Shown here one piece after another: positions 9,786-18,268 of a DNA stretch of 64,000 bases. The stretch is from Allomuricauda sp. GTDB lineage: Bacteria > Bacteroidota > Bacteroidia > Flavobacteriales > Flavobacteriaceae. The position numbers and the translations under genes are program-made. The stretch covers positions 258,009 to 322,008 of the forward strand of contig CP051244.1 in assembly GCA_017795045.1 (NCBI GenBank), read 5' to 3'. Numbering within the stretch: the first letter of the stretch is position 1; each line of letters starts with the position of its first letter. The notes under the pieces were generated by a model, which was not told the DNA's origin, did not search any database, and saw only the letters and a program-made list of their open reading frames with translations.

Positions 9786-9869
9786 TTTGTATGATTTTTT
9801 AGGTATGGGGCAAAGATCATCCATGCCCTTCCGAAGGAATTGCAACCATCAATCCACTTTTTGTAAAAA

Positions 9870-10787
9870 TCAAACTTTTGCCCCTGTACGGTAATGCAAA
9901 GGGGATAGTGAGGCGTGTTTTTTGAAGAAATTGGAGAAATGGGCCACTTCTTCAAACCCCAAACTGAAGGCAATCTCGGAAACGTTCCAATCCGTATTGT
10001 TGAGCAAAATCTTGGCTTCCTCAAAAATTCGGGAATGGATAATGGCTGTTGTAGTGCTTCCAGTAGTCTCTTTCAAAACCTTGTTCAGGTGATTGGCATG
10101 CACCGCCAATCGCTCGGCAAAATCCTGGGCGGTTTTCAAGCCTAATCTTTGGACCGGGGAATTGATAGGAAATTGGCGTTCCAATAGTTCCACGAACAAG
10201 TCCGTGATTCGGGTAGCGGCATTTTTAGCATTTTCCTGAGGCTGTGCTGGGTGCAATTTCTGTCCGAGATGCAGCAACTCCACCACATAGGCCCGGATAA
10301 GGTCAAATTTATAAGTGTAGTCCGAAGACAGTTCTCCATCTATCTTTTTGAACAATTGCTCCAATTCGGCATAATCCTCATCTGAAATATTGAATATGGG
10401 AAACCCTCCCGGCTGAAACAAAGGGAGATTATCCAAAATGACCCCACTTTTATCCTTGGAAAGAAAGGTATCGGTAAACACACAGAAGTATCCCGATTGG
10501 ACCTTGTCCTGCGGCACGTAATGGTACGGAATCTTGGGAGAGGCAAACAAAAGTGCCTTGTTTTCTATATGGATGACCTTGTCCGCATACTCCGCCCTGT
10601 TTTTTCCATTGATGAGACTGATCTTAAAATACGAACGTCTGTCATAGCGCATTTCGCCACTTTTAAGGCGAGCTATATACTCATCAATCTTAAACACATT
10701 GAAATGCCCAATGTCTTTCCCAATGTTTTCAGGAATGGGCAGGCCATGATTGCTGTAAAAATCCTGTAAGGTGAAAAGGCTTTGCAT
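9870..10787 (-). CDS. AraC-family transcriptional regulator
   Basis: A 305-residue regulator. The N-terminal two thirds look like a cupin-type sensing domain (HFNVFKIDEY near the start). The last 100 residues carry the paired AraC helix-turn-helix (HLNKVLKETTG, then WNVSEIAFSLGFEEVAHFSN). It precedes the SDR gene in the same orientation with an 84-nt gap, so it probably controls itself and/or the SDR gene. The effector is unknown. ATG at 10787 gives MQSLFTLQDFY, a common start for flavobacterial members of this family. Confidence 0.92.
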   Translation of the reverse strand: MQSLFTLQDFYSNHGLPIPENIGKDIGHFNVFKIDEYIARLKSGEMRYDRRSYFKISLINGKNRAEYADKVIHIENKALLFASPKIPYHYVPQDKVQSGYFCVFTDTFLSKDKSGVILDNLPLFQPGGFPIFNISDEDYAELEQLFKKIDGELSSDYTYKFDLIRAYVVELLHLGQKLHPAQPQENAKNAATRITDLFVELLERQFPINSPVQRLGLKTAQDFAERLAVHANHLNKVLKETTGSTTTAIIHSRIFEEAKILLNNTDWNVSEIAFSLGFEEVAHFSNFFKKHASLSPLHYRTGAKV

Positions 10788-10823
10788 GGAATTGTAAAAT
10801 TCAAATATACACCATAAAACAAA

Positions 10824-10851
10824 ACACCCTCCAAAAGCATTTGGAGGGTGT
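10824..10851 (-). terminator. Terminator of the sulfate-assimilation operon
   Basis: Stem CACCCTCCAAA/TTTGGAGGGTG at 10825-10850 with an AGCA loop, followed on the minus strand by a T-rich stretch. It lies 24 nt past the ferredoxin-NADP reductase stop. Confidence 0.85.
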
Positions 10852-10875
10852 TCTTACTTTAGTAATCCGTATCTA

Positions 10876-11937
10876 TTATGAAATACTCTGTACCACTTCT
10901 TTTTTGGCTTCTTTTTTGGATCCATCAAATCCTTCCACACCACCTACCGTGGTATACTTCATCACGTAGCGCTTATCTGGGTTGATAATCTGATAGGCAT
11001 ACTGGCACATCACGGCCGCTTCATGAAAACCAGATAAAATCAACTTTAATTTACCTTCATAGGTATTAACATCACCAATTGCAAATACACCAGGAATATT
11101 GGTCTGGTAATCCTTTGCATTGTTCACCTTGATGGCATTTTTTTCGATTTCCAAGCCCCAATTGCCGATAGGTCCCAGCTTTGGGGACAAACCGAACAAC
11201 GGAATAAAGTAATCGGTTTCCACATAACTTTCTTCCTTGGTCTCGTCGTTGTATTTGATCACAACGGCTTGAAGGTCTTCCTTACCATGGATTTCCTTCA
11301 CCTCAGCTTCAGTGTAGAGTTGGATCTTGCCCAATTTGGCCAATTCCCTTGCTTTTTCAACAGAGTCCAAAGCCCCTCTAAATTCATTTCTTCGGTGTAC
11401 CAAAGAAACTTCGGAAGCTACATCGGCCAAGAAAATGGACCAATCCAAGGCGGAATCGCCACCTCCAGAAATAACCACTTTCTTGTTTCGGAACACCTCG
11501 GGGTCTTTGATCATATATTCCACACCTTTGCTCTCAAATAGATTAAGGTTGGCAATCAAGGGTTTTCTGGGCTCAAAAGAACCCAATCCCCCTGCAATAA
11601 CCACAACGGGGGCATGGTGTTGGGTACCCTTACTGGTTGTGACAATAAAGGAGCCATCCTCTTGCTTGTCCAAAGTTTCGGCACGTTCACCCAAGGTAAA
11701 TCCGGGTTCAAAAGGTTTTATCTGCTCCATCAACTTGCTCACCAAGTCCCCTGCCAAAATCTCGGGATAGGCTGGAATATCGTAAATGGGTTTTTTTGGA
11801 TAAATCTCGGAACACTGTCCTCCCGGTTGGGCCAAGGCGTCAATCAAATGACATTTCAGCTTTAGCAAACCTGCTTCAAAAACGGTGAACAATCCTGTGG
11901 GTCCCGCTCCAATTATAATGATGTCTGTTTTAATCAT
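10876..11937 (-). CDS. Ferredoxin-NADP(+) reductase, thioredoxin-reductase-like type
   Basis: A 353-residue FAD enzyme of the YumC/Chlorobium-type FNR family. It has the FAD motif GAGPTG (near 12-17), the PGGQC segment where thioredoxin reductases diverge, the NADP motif GGGDSALDWS (near 155), and AIGDVN for the FAD ribityl. The active-site CxxC of thioredoxin reductase is absent, which supports FNR. As the last gene of the sulfate operon (45 nt after cobA), it probably supplies reduced ferredoxin to the sulfite reductase two genes upstream. Confidence 0.9.
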   Translation of the reverse strand: MIKTDIIIIGAGPTGLFTVFEAGLLKLKCHLIDALAQPGGQCSEIYPKKPIYDIPAYPEILAGDLVSKLMEQIKPFEPGFTLGERAETLDKQEDGSFIVTTSKGTQHHAPVVVIAGGLGSFEPRKPLIANLNLFESKGVEYMIKDPEVFRNKKVVISGGGDSALDWSIFLADVASEVSLVHRRNEFRGALDSVEKARELAKLGKIQLYTEAEVKEIHGKEDLQAVVIKYNDETKEESYVETDYFIPLFGLSPKLGPIGNWGLEIEKNAIKVNNAKDYQTNIPGVFAIGDVNTYEGKLKLILSGFHEAAVMCQYAYQIINPDKRYVMKYTTVGGVEGFDGSKKEAKKEVVQSIS

Positions 11938-11982
11938 AATACTACTTTTATTCGGTCTTGACGTTGGTTTACCAGACCGTTT

Positions 11983-12759
11983 TTACACTTTTTCAAACAA
12001 TTCTTTTCCCTTTTCTTGATATGCTTTTTGGATATCCAATATCTGCTGGCGGTGTTGTACCACTTCACCAATCACAATGATGGCCGGATTGGCCAATTTT
12101 TGCTCCCTTACCGTATCTTCAATGGTAGCAACCGTTCCTATCCCCACTCGTTCCTGACTCGTGGTGCCATTCTGGATAATGGCCACGGGAACCTCCTGTT
12201 TGCCCTCTTGCCTGAAGAGTTTCATAATCTCTCCCAATTTGGACATCCCCATAAGAATGACCACGGTAGCACTGGACTTGGCCGCCAGAGCCACATCATT
12301 GGAGAGTTTATGTTCTTTGGTGGTTCCTGTAATCACCCAAAAACTTTCGGAAGCTCCCCTTTTGGTCACTGGGATATTCTGCGAAGCAGGTACGGATACC
12401 GAAGATGAAATTCCCGGTACCACGGCCACTTCATGGCCATATTGGGCAGCATACTCCATTTCTTCCGCTCCTCTTCCGAACACGAATGGGTCACCCCCTT
12501 TTAAACGTACCACATGCAAGCCTAAATTGGCCCGTTGTACGATCAATTCATTGATCTGTTCCTGTTGATATCGGTAACAGCCTTTTCGTTTTCCCACGAA
12601 AATCTGTTCGGCTTGTGGCGCATACTCCAACAGTTCCTGATCCACCAAAGCGTCGAACAGGACAACATCTGCATTTTGAAGGGCCTTGATTCCTTTTAGG
12701 GTAATCAAATCCACATCACCGGGGCCAGCCCCAACCACTGTCAATTTTCCACTACGCAT
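11983..12759 (-). CDS. cobA: Uroporphyrinogen-III C-methyltransferase (siroheme synthesis)
   Basis: A 258-residue SAM-dependent methyltransferase that converts uroporphyrinogen III to precorrin-2, the siroheme precursor. It has the N-terminal VGAGPGDVDLITLKG, the GGDPFVFGRG motif and PGISSS. ATG at 12759 (MRSGKLTVVGAGPG) is chosen over a longer frame to 12852. It overlaps the end of the sulfite reductase gene by 8 nt, indicating translational coupling and matching the need of that enzyme for siroheme. No precorrin-2 dehydrogenase/ferrochelatase gene is visible in the window, so those steps must be encoded elsewhere. Confidence 0.95.
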   Translation of the reverse strand: MRSGKLTVVGAGPGDVDLITLKGIKALQNADVVLFDALVDQELLEYAPQAEQIFVGKRKGCYRYQQEQINELIVQRANLGLHVVRLKGGDPFVFGRGAEEMEYAAQYGHEVAVVPGISSSVSVPASQNIPVTKRGASESFWVITGTTKEHKLSNDVALAAKSSATVVILMGMSKLGEIMKLFRQEGKQEVPVAIIQNGTTSQERVGIGTVATIEDTVREQKLANPAIIVIGEVVQHRQQILDIQKAYQEKGKELFEKV

Positions 12760-14842
12760 GTTGCAATTCCAATTTTCTGAACGCTTCCAATCGCTCCAAA
12801 ACGGTCTTGGCATCTTCCAAGTAGCTTTTGGCAAAGGTTTCAGAAGGTTCATTTTTATTCAGTTGAAGGGCTAAAGTATCGAAACCACCCTCGAAGGCAA
12901 TCTTCCCGGATGCCACATAGAGCTCCTCAAAATCCTTGATGATACTGGCATGGGTATTGGTCTTCACTTTTTCAGCCGTAAGCAACGCCTTGGCCGAATT
13001 CACAATGGACTGATACGAGTAGTAGATACTGGCTGCCCATTTTCCTTCTTTAATGGCCTCTTCGGCATTGTCAATCTTTTCTTGGCTTTCAAAGAACAGC
13101 GTGGCCACCAAATCAATCACCACACCGGCACATTCACCAACACCGATTTCCTTTTTATATTTTTCCTCATTCCCCCAATCAATGAAATCTTCTGGGGTAA
13201 GGTTATCCACATCCGTAAGTGGCTTTAGAAAATCGTAGAAATAAAGTTGGCCTTGTTTTTCGTAGTATTCCGTATAGGATGCTCCATTACCATTGGCCTC
13301 GAAATCATCCAAGATCAAACGAAGGGCCTCTGGACCTCTTTTACTCGGGATTTTGGCCACCTTATCGGCAAACTTTCCATTCCCATTTCCGAGATTTCCA
13401 CCTCCCAATAGCACCTGCAAAGCAGGAGCCACCAATTTATCCTTGGTACGAACGGACATTCCTTGAAATCCGATATGGGCCATATTGTGCTGTCCACAGG
13501 CATTCATACATCCACTGATCTTGATCACCACATCAGGGTTGCTGATATACTGTGGGTATTCTGCCTTGATCACACGCTCCAACTCATCGGCAATCCCCGT
13601 ACTACTGGCAATCCCTAAATTACAGGTATCGGTACCGGGACATGCCGTGATGTCCAAAGCCTTGTTATAACCTGCTTCGGCAAAGCCCAATTTTTGAAGT
13701 TCCACATAAAAGAAGGGCACCAACTTTTCCTTCACAAACGGAACAAGTATATTTTGTCTTAGGGAAAGTCGTATTTCACCGGCTGCATAATCGCGAACCA
13801 ACTTTGCCAATTCCCTGGCCTTATCGGTATAAAAATCTCCCAAAAGTACCTTGATGCCGATGGCTACATAGCCGTCTTGTTTTTGGGGCACCAAGTTGGT
13901 GGACTTCCATTGTTCGAATGCTTCTTTATCTTCAATAGTGATTTCAGGTACCTCTACCTCAACCGCTTTTGTCACGGGATAACTTTCATGATCAATTGGA
14001 TACGATTTTACAGGTACAGCCAATTGCTCTTCTTCCAAAAGTGATTTAAAACCATCCAAACCGATATCCTTCAACAAGAACTTCATACGGGCCTTGGCGC
14101 GACTTTTACGTTCCCCATATCTATCAAAAACGCGGATTACGCCTTCCATCAAGGGAACTATTTGGTCTACCGGCAAGAATTCATAGAGTTCATCGGCATG
14201 GCGGGGCTGTGAACCCAATCCACCACCCAACATCACCTTAAAGCCTCTTTCCCCGTTTTGGATTTTGGCAATAAAGCCCAAATCGTGCATGTAGGACAGC
14301 CCGGTATCTTCATCACTGGATGAAAAGGAAACCTTGAATTTACGGCCCATTTCCTGCCCAATGGGGTTTCTTAGAAAGTATTCAAAAATTCCATGGGCGT
14401 ATGGGGAAACATCAAAAGGTTCGTTGACATCGATGCCCGCGGTTTCGCTGGCCGTTACATTCCGAACCGTATTTCCACAGGCTTCACGGATGGTGACTTC
14501 ATCTTTTTCCAGTTGTGCCCAAAGCTCAGGGGTTCTTTCCAAGTCCACGTAGTGGATTTGGATATCCTGACGGGTGGTAATGTGCAACCTTCCCCTGGAA
14601 AACTCATCGGAAACGTCGCAAATCCCCAAAAGCTGATTGGAAGTTACCTTACCATAAGGCAGTTTTATCCGAACCATCTGTACACCAGGCTGACGTTGTC
14701 CGTACACCCCTCTGGCCAAACGAAGGCTCCTGAACTTTTCCTCGTCCACTTCACCTCCTTTGAACTGGCGAATTTTTTTCTCCAATTCAATGATGTCCTT
14801 TTCAACTATCGGGTTCTCTATTTCTGTTCTGAAGCTTTTCAT
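12752..14842 (-). CDS. Siroheme sulfite (nitrite/sulfite) reductase with C-terminal HEPN domain
   Basis: A 696-residue ferredoxin-type assimilatory reductase that carries sulfite to sulfide in this context. It has two ferredoxin-like/sirohaem halves; cysteines C401, C407 (ACPGTDTCNLG) and C445, C449 (SGCMNACG) bind the 4Fe-4S-siroheme centre. Residues about 575-690 form an extra helical domain that looks like HEPN (ESQEKIDNAEEAIKEG), without the R-x4-6-H RNase motif. The common enzymes stop before this domain. An operator-like palindrome lies 12-28 bp upstream of the ATG. Nitrite reductase is the alternative; the cysDNH neighbours favour sulfite. Confidence 0.93.
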   Translation of the reverse strand: MKSFRTEIENPIVEKDIIELEKKIRQFKGGEVDEEKFRSLRLARGVYGQRQPGVQMVRIKLPYGKVTSNQLLGICDVSDEFSRGRLHITTRQDIQIHYVDLERTPELWAQLEKDEVTIREACGNTVRNVTASETAGIDVNEPFDVSPYAHGIFEYFLRNPIGQEMGRKFKVSFSSSDEDTGLSYMHDLGFIAKIQNGERGFKVMLGGGLGSQPRHADELYEFLPVDQIVPLMEGVIRVFDRYGERKSRAKARMKFLLKDIGLDGFKSLLEEEQLAVPVKSYPIDHESYPVTKAVEVEVPEITIEDKEAFEQWKSTNLVPQKQDGYVAIGIKVLLGDFYTDKARELAKLVRDYAAGEIRLSLRQNILVPFVKEKLVPFFYVELQKLGFAEAGYNKALDITACPGTDTCNLGIASSTGIADELERVIKAEYPQYISNPDVVIKISGCMNACGQHNMAHIGFQGMSVRTKDKLVAPALQVLLGGGNLGNGNGKFADKVAKIPSKRGPEALRLILDDFEANGNGASYTEYYEKQGQLYFYDFLKPLTDVDNLTPEDFIDWGNEEKYKKEIGVGECAGVVIDLVATLFFESQEKIDNAEEAIKEGKWAASIYYSYQSIVNSAKALLTAEKVKTNTHASIIKDFEELYVASGKIAFEGGFDTLALQLNKNEPSETFAKSYLEDAKTVLERLEAFRKLELQHA

Positions 14843-14853
14843 ATTCTATTTTT

Positions 14854-14870
14854 CCTATCAATTTTATAGG
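14854..14870. promoter_or_regulatory. Candidate Rrf2-type operator before the sulfite reductase gene
   Basis: CCTATCAATTTTATAGG, with 5-bp perfect arms (CCTAT/ATAGG), extended to 6 by flanking T and A. It shares the CCTA-N9-TAGG geometry with the site at 18103-18119 and has a similar distance to the start codon (12 versus 15 bp). Confidence 0.55.
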
Positions 14871-14924
14871 ATTTTGTTATAAATCCTCTATCCCTTTCCG
14901 GGGTTGCTAATTCTTATCGTAAAA

Positions 14925-16172
14925 TCAACTGATAAAACCTACTCCCGCGGTAGTGTTGGTTCGACTGTCAATGATGATGAACGAGCCATTGGTCCGGTGA
15001 TCCTTGAACTTGTCATAAAAAATAGGCTTGTTCAATTTGAAACGCACTTTGGCGATATCGTTCATCTGCAACGATGTGGCATTCTCTTCTATACCGGAGT
15101 AATCGGGATGTATTTTGTGCTCAATGGCATCCACTTTGGCCAACACCTTGTTCACACCATGTTGCACAATGTACTTGCCGCCCGTTGTCAACTGGTCGGC
15201 ATCCATCCAAGATACCGTTGCCGTCAATTGCTTGTCTATGGTAGGCAAGTCATCGGTCTTCACCAACATATCCCCACGACTTACATTTACCTCATCTTCC
15301 AAGGTAATGGTCACGGACGAGCGTCTTGGTGCTGTCTGATATTCCTTATCATAAAAGTATATGGCCTTTATCTTGGACCTTGTCATAGAAGGCAATACCA
15401 CTACTTCATCACCCACACTCAATTCACCTCCATATACCTTTCCCGCAAATCCACGAAAATCATGGAATTCCTCGGTCTTGGGTCGAATTACATACTGGAC
15501 CGGGAACCTTGGGGTTCCAGTGTTGTATATATCCTGAAGGTTCAATTCCTCCAAGTGTTCCAATAGGGTTTGCCCATTGTACCAAGGGGTGTTTTCGGAA
15601 TGGTTCACTACATTGTCCCCTTTGAGGGCACTTACAGGAATGAAGGTAATTTTCTGGTCCTGATAGTCTCTTTTCCCCATCAATTCCTCAAAATCAGCCT
15701 TGATATCATTGAAGACATCCTCAGAAAAATCGACCAAATCCATCTTGTTGATGGCCACAATCACATCCTTCACCCGCAATAGGTTATTGATAAAGAAGTG
15801 CCTGTTGGTCTGCTCGATGACTCCTTTTCGGGCATCGATCAAAATAATGGCCGCTTGCGACGTGGAGGCTCCGGTAACCATGTTACGGGTATATTCCACG
15901 TGGCCGGGGGTATCGGCAATGATATAACTCTTGGACTCGGTTGAAAAGTAGATGTGGGCCACATCAATGGTGATACCCTGTTCCCTTTCGGCCACCAATC
16001 CATCGGTTGCCAAGGAAAAATCTAGGTAATCGTAACCCTTTTGTTTGCTGGTACGCTCTATGGCCTCCAGTTTATCCTCGGTCAAGGATTTGGTATCGTA
16101 AAGCAAGCGTCCTATCAAGGTACTTTTACCGTCATCTACACTTCCTGCTGTTGCTATTTTTAAAACTTCCAT
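14925..16172 (-). CDS. cysN: Sulfate adenylyltransferase subunit 1 (GTPase)
   Basis: A 415-residue GTPase subunit of ATP sulfurylase that drives APS formation by CysD. GTPase motifs are G1 GSVDDGKST near residue 12, G3 DTPGH, and G4 NKMD, followed by EF-Tu-like beta-barrel domains. ATG at 16172 (MEVLKIATAGSVDDGKS) is chosen; a longer frame to 16313 overlaps cysD. It has no fused CysC (APS kinase) domain, which would add about 180-200 residues. It lies 13 nt after cysD and 82 nt before the sulfite reductase start. Confidence 0.95.
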   Translation of the reverse strand: MEVLKIATAGSVDDGKSTLIGRLLYDTKSLTEDKLEAIERTSKQKGYDYLDFSLATDGLVAEREQGITIDVAHIYFSTESKSYIIADTPGHVEYTRNMVTGASTSQAAIILIDARKGVIEQTNRHFFINNLLRVKDVIVAINKMDLVDFSEDVFNDIKADFEELMGKRDYQDQKITFIPVSALKGDNVVNHSENTPWYNGQTLLEHLEELNLQDIYNTGTPRFPVQYVIRPKTEEFHDFRGFAGKVYGGELSVGDEVVVLPSMTRSKIKAIYFYDKEYQTAPRRSSVTITLEDEVNVSRGDMLVKTDDLPTIDKQLTATVSWMDADQLTTGGKYIVQHGVNKVLAKVDAIEHKIHPDYSGIEENATSLQMNDIAKVRFKLNKPIFYDKFKDHRTNGSFIIIDSRTNTTAGVGFIS

Positions 16173-16185
16173 GTTTCTCTTCTTC

Positions 16186-17133
16186 TTAAAAGTATCCTTG
16201 TTGTTTACGTTTTTCCATGGCGGCTTCGGAGCGTTTATCATCGATTCGTGCACCTCTTTCCGATATTTTTGAACTCCTGATCTCTGCGACCACCTTGTCA
16301 ATGGTATCGGCATGGGATTCCACAGCAGCGGTGCAGGACATATCCCCTACCGTTCTGAAACGCACCACACGCTCTTCCACTTGTTCATCATCGGCCCTAA
16401 AAACCACATCGTCCTCTGCAGACCAAATCAGTCCGTCCCTTAAGAAAGTGTTTCTTTTGTGGGCAAAGTAGATGGAAGGAATCTCAATATTTTCTTTTTG
16501 GATATAGCTCCATACGTCCAACTCGGTCCAGTTGCTGATAGGAAATACCCTAACATTCTGCCCTATTTCTATTTCACCGTTCAACATATCGAACAATTCT
16601 GGGCGTTGGTTTTTTTCGTCCCACTGACCAAAATCATCCCGAACAGAGAATATACGTTCCTTGGCACGGGCCTTTTCCTCATCGCGACGGGCCCCGCCGA
16701 TACAGGCATCAAACTTGAACTCTTCTATGGCGTCCAAAAGAGTGGTAGTCTGCAACATGTTCCTACTGGCATATTTCCCGGTTTCCTCGACTACCTTTCC
16801 TTGGTCGATGGAGTCCTGAACATTACGCACAATAAGCTCTACACCCAGTTCCTCTACCAATTTATCCCTGAACTCAATGGTTTCAGGAAAGTTATGGCCG
16901 GTATCAATATGCATCAAGGGAAATGGAATCTTAGCGGGCCAAAATGCTTTCTGGGCCAATCGGACCAAGGTTATGGAATCCTTTCCTCCCGAAAACAACA
17001 GTACGGGTTTTTCAAACTGTGCCGCAACCTCACGGATAATGTAAATGGCCTCATGCTCCAATGCATTGGCCCTTGGCCTATCGGTCAGGTTTTGGGTTTC
17101 TGGTTTTTGCAATTCTTCTGTGATTGTGCTCAA
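16186..17133 (-). CDS. cysD: Sulfate adenylyltransferase subunit 2
   Basis: A catalytic subunit of ATP sulfurylase, about 315 residues. It has the PP-loop FSGGKDS, HIDTGHNFPET, and the C-terminal RFRTVGDMSCTAAVES typical of CysD. Two starts are possible: an ATG at 17205 overlapping the cysH end, or TTG at 17133 (then STITEEL). The region 17134-17205 contains a copy of palindromic repeat A (17148-17171), which would encode unrelated residues, so the TTG start is preferred and matches usual CysD length (about 300). It is 13 nt upstream of cysN. Confidence 0.93.
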   Translation of the reverse strand: MSTITEELQKPETQNLTDRPRANALEHEAIYIIREVAAQFEKPVLLFSGGKDSITLVRLAQKAFWPAKIPFPLMHIDTGHNFPETIEFRDKLVEELGVELIVRNVQDSIDQGKVVEETGKYASRNMLQTTTLLDAIEEFKFDACIGGARRDEEKARAKERIFSVRDDFGQWDEKNQRPELFDMLNGEIEIGQNVRVFPISNWTELDVWSYIQKENIEIPSIYFAHKRNTFLRDGLIWSAEDDVVFRADDEQVEERVVRFRTVGDMSCTAAVESHADTIDKVVAEIRSSKISERGARIDDKRSEAAMEKRKQQGYF

Positions 17134-17147
17134 TGTATTGTGTTTAT

Positions 17148-17171
17148 GGTCTCTCGACTGCTCTCGAGGTA
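17148..17171. repeat. Palindromic repeat family A, copy 2
   Basis: CTCTCGACTGCTCTCGAGG with flanks resembles 2321-2350 and 47281-47310. It lies between the cysH stop and the likely cysD start, in a frame that stays open. Confidence 0.6.
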
Positions 17172-17186
17172 GAATTAGTTTATGAT

Positions 17187-17834
17187 TTAGGTATGCAGAC
17201 CGCATTCGCGGTTCTCCAATACTTTTGTTGGGTCGAAATATTTATGCTCATTGGGCAATTTGTGCGTGTTGAGATATGCATCCAATTGCGTATCGCTCCA
17301 GTGGTAAAACGGGCTCACCTTAAGAACCCCATCCTTGCTCAAGCTCAACACATCCAACGAATCCCGGTGGGCTGTCTGACCTTTGCGCAAATTGGTGAAC
17401 CATACATCGGGTTGATGCTCCTCCATGGCTCTTCTAAAAGGCTCCAACTTTACCTGCTCCGTAAATTCCTTGTGCCTTGGATCATCTATTTGTGGAATCC
17501 CCATGACAGCATCCCTATGGGCCGAAGTTTGTTTGGGCACATATAATTTTATGTTCAATCCCAAGCGAGAAATCAACTCTTCTGCATGCTTATAGGTATT
17601 GGGCGTATTATACCCTGTATCACACCAAATAACCGGAGTGTTTTTATTCACTTCGGTCACCGCATGAAGAATAGCGACTTCATAGGGTCTAAAGTTTGTG
17701 GTAACCACAGATTTCTTCCCATGACCAATGGCCCAAGAAATAATCTCTTCTGGTGGAATGCCTTTAAACTGGCGATTTAAATTCTGGATTTCTTCTAGTG
17801 ATAATGCCATATCATCAAATTTTATCTGCCCCAT
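17187..17834 (-). CDS. cysH: PAPS/APS reductase (phosphoadenylyl-sulfate reductase family)
   Basis: About 215 residues of the CysH PP-loop family, which reduces activated sulfate to sulfite with thioredoxin. It ends in NRECGLHT, whose ECGLH is the catalytic cysteine motif. Only two cysteines are present (IWCDTGYN and ECGLH), so the CC...CxxC 4Fe-4S ligands of APS-type reductases are missing. That predicts PAPS as substrate, yet no cysC is visible nearby. ATG at 17834 overlaps the DUF2061 end by 13 nt; TTG 17849 and ATG 17810 are alternative starts. Confidence 0.93.
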   Translation of the reverse strand: MGQIKFDDMALSLEEIQNLNRQFKGIPPEEIISWAIGHGKKSVVTTNFRPYEVAILHAVTEVNKNTPVIWCDTGYNTPNTYKHAEELISRLGLNIKLYVPKQTSAHRDAVMGIPQIDDPRHKEFTEQVKLEPFRRAMEEHQPDVWFTNLRKGQTAHRDSLDVLSLSKDGVLKVSPFYHWSDTQLDAYLNTHKLPNEHKYFDPTKVLENRECGLHT

Positions 17835-18088
17835 TTGATTGTATTCCAAATTCTCTCATGAAAAAAATAAAGCACCATTTTGGTAACCAACTCCACCATA
17901 CCAATTGAAAACGCCAAAGACAAGGTCCCGGTTATGATCCATGATATAATAATGGTGTCCAATGTGCCTACGATCCTCCAACTAATAGATTTTACAATAC
18001 TACGCTTGGGACTTTCGGAGCTTCTGTCCTTCTTATAGGTAGTACTCTCTTCTTTGGTCTTATGAACTACGAGTTGGTCTGCAATCAT
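17822..18088 (-). CDS. DUF2061 small membrane protein
   Basis: An 88-residue protein. The C-terminal 60 residues match DUF2061: SIVKSISWRIVGTLDTIII, then a second hydrophobic helix, then FHERIWNTIKWG. Two membrane helices are expected after a charged N-terminus. It is the first gene of the sulfate operon, overlaps cysH, and has an operator-like site 15-31 bp upstream. The family is often next to sulfate-assimilation genes, so a role in sulfate or sulfite handling is plausible but unproven. Confidence 0.88.
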   Translation of the reverse strand: MIADQLVVHKTKEESTTYKKDRSSESPKRSIVKSISWRIVGTLDTIIISWIITGTLSLAFSIGMVELVTKMVLYFFHERIWNTIKWGR

Positions 18089-18102
18089 TTGTTTTATTTT
18101 AT

Positions 18103-18238
18103 CCTATCGATTTACTAGGGATTTCAAAAATAGAATTTTTCATCAAAGTAGATTGTTAAAATCCGTATAAAATTACTTTTATCCTATAGTTTTAGTAGAT
18201 TAATTGGATTACAGGTCGACTTTTATCAATTTACTGAT
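18103..18238. promoter_or_regulatory. Operator-like site cluster before the sulfate operon
   Basis: Three related 17-bp sites: CCTATCGATTTACTAGG (18103-18119), CCTATAGTTTTAGTAGA (18183-18199) and the weaker TTTATCAATTTACTGAT (18222-18238). The first two keep CCTA-N9-TAG, like the site at 14854-14870. The first overlaps the predicted transcription start, a repressor-like position. The neighbouring Rrf2 regulator is the inferred binder. Confidence 0.55.
18125..18132 (-). promoter_or_regulatory. Candidate -7 promoter box of the DUF2061-cysHDN operon
   Basis: TATTTTTG on the minus strand fits TAnnTTTG exactly. Transcription would begin near 18118, inside the first operator-like site. Confidence 0.5.
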
Positions 18239-18268
18239 CGTTGGTTCTAAAAATTAATGGATTTCAAC

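Noticed and set aside
11953..11979. CGGTCT/AGACCG hairpin between cobA and the FNR gene
   Set aside because: Stem of only 6 bp with a 15-nt loop and no T-run; the two genes are probably one transcript, so I did not call a terminator.
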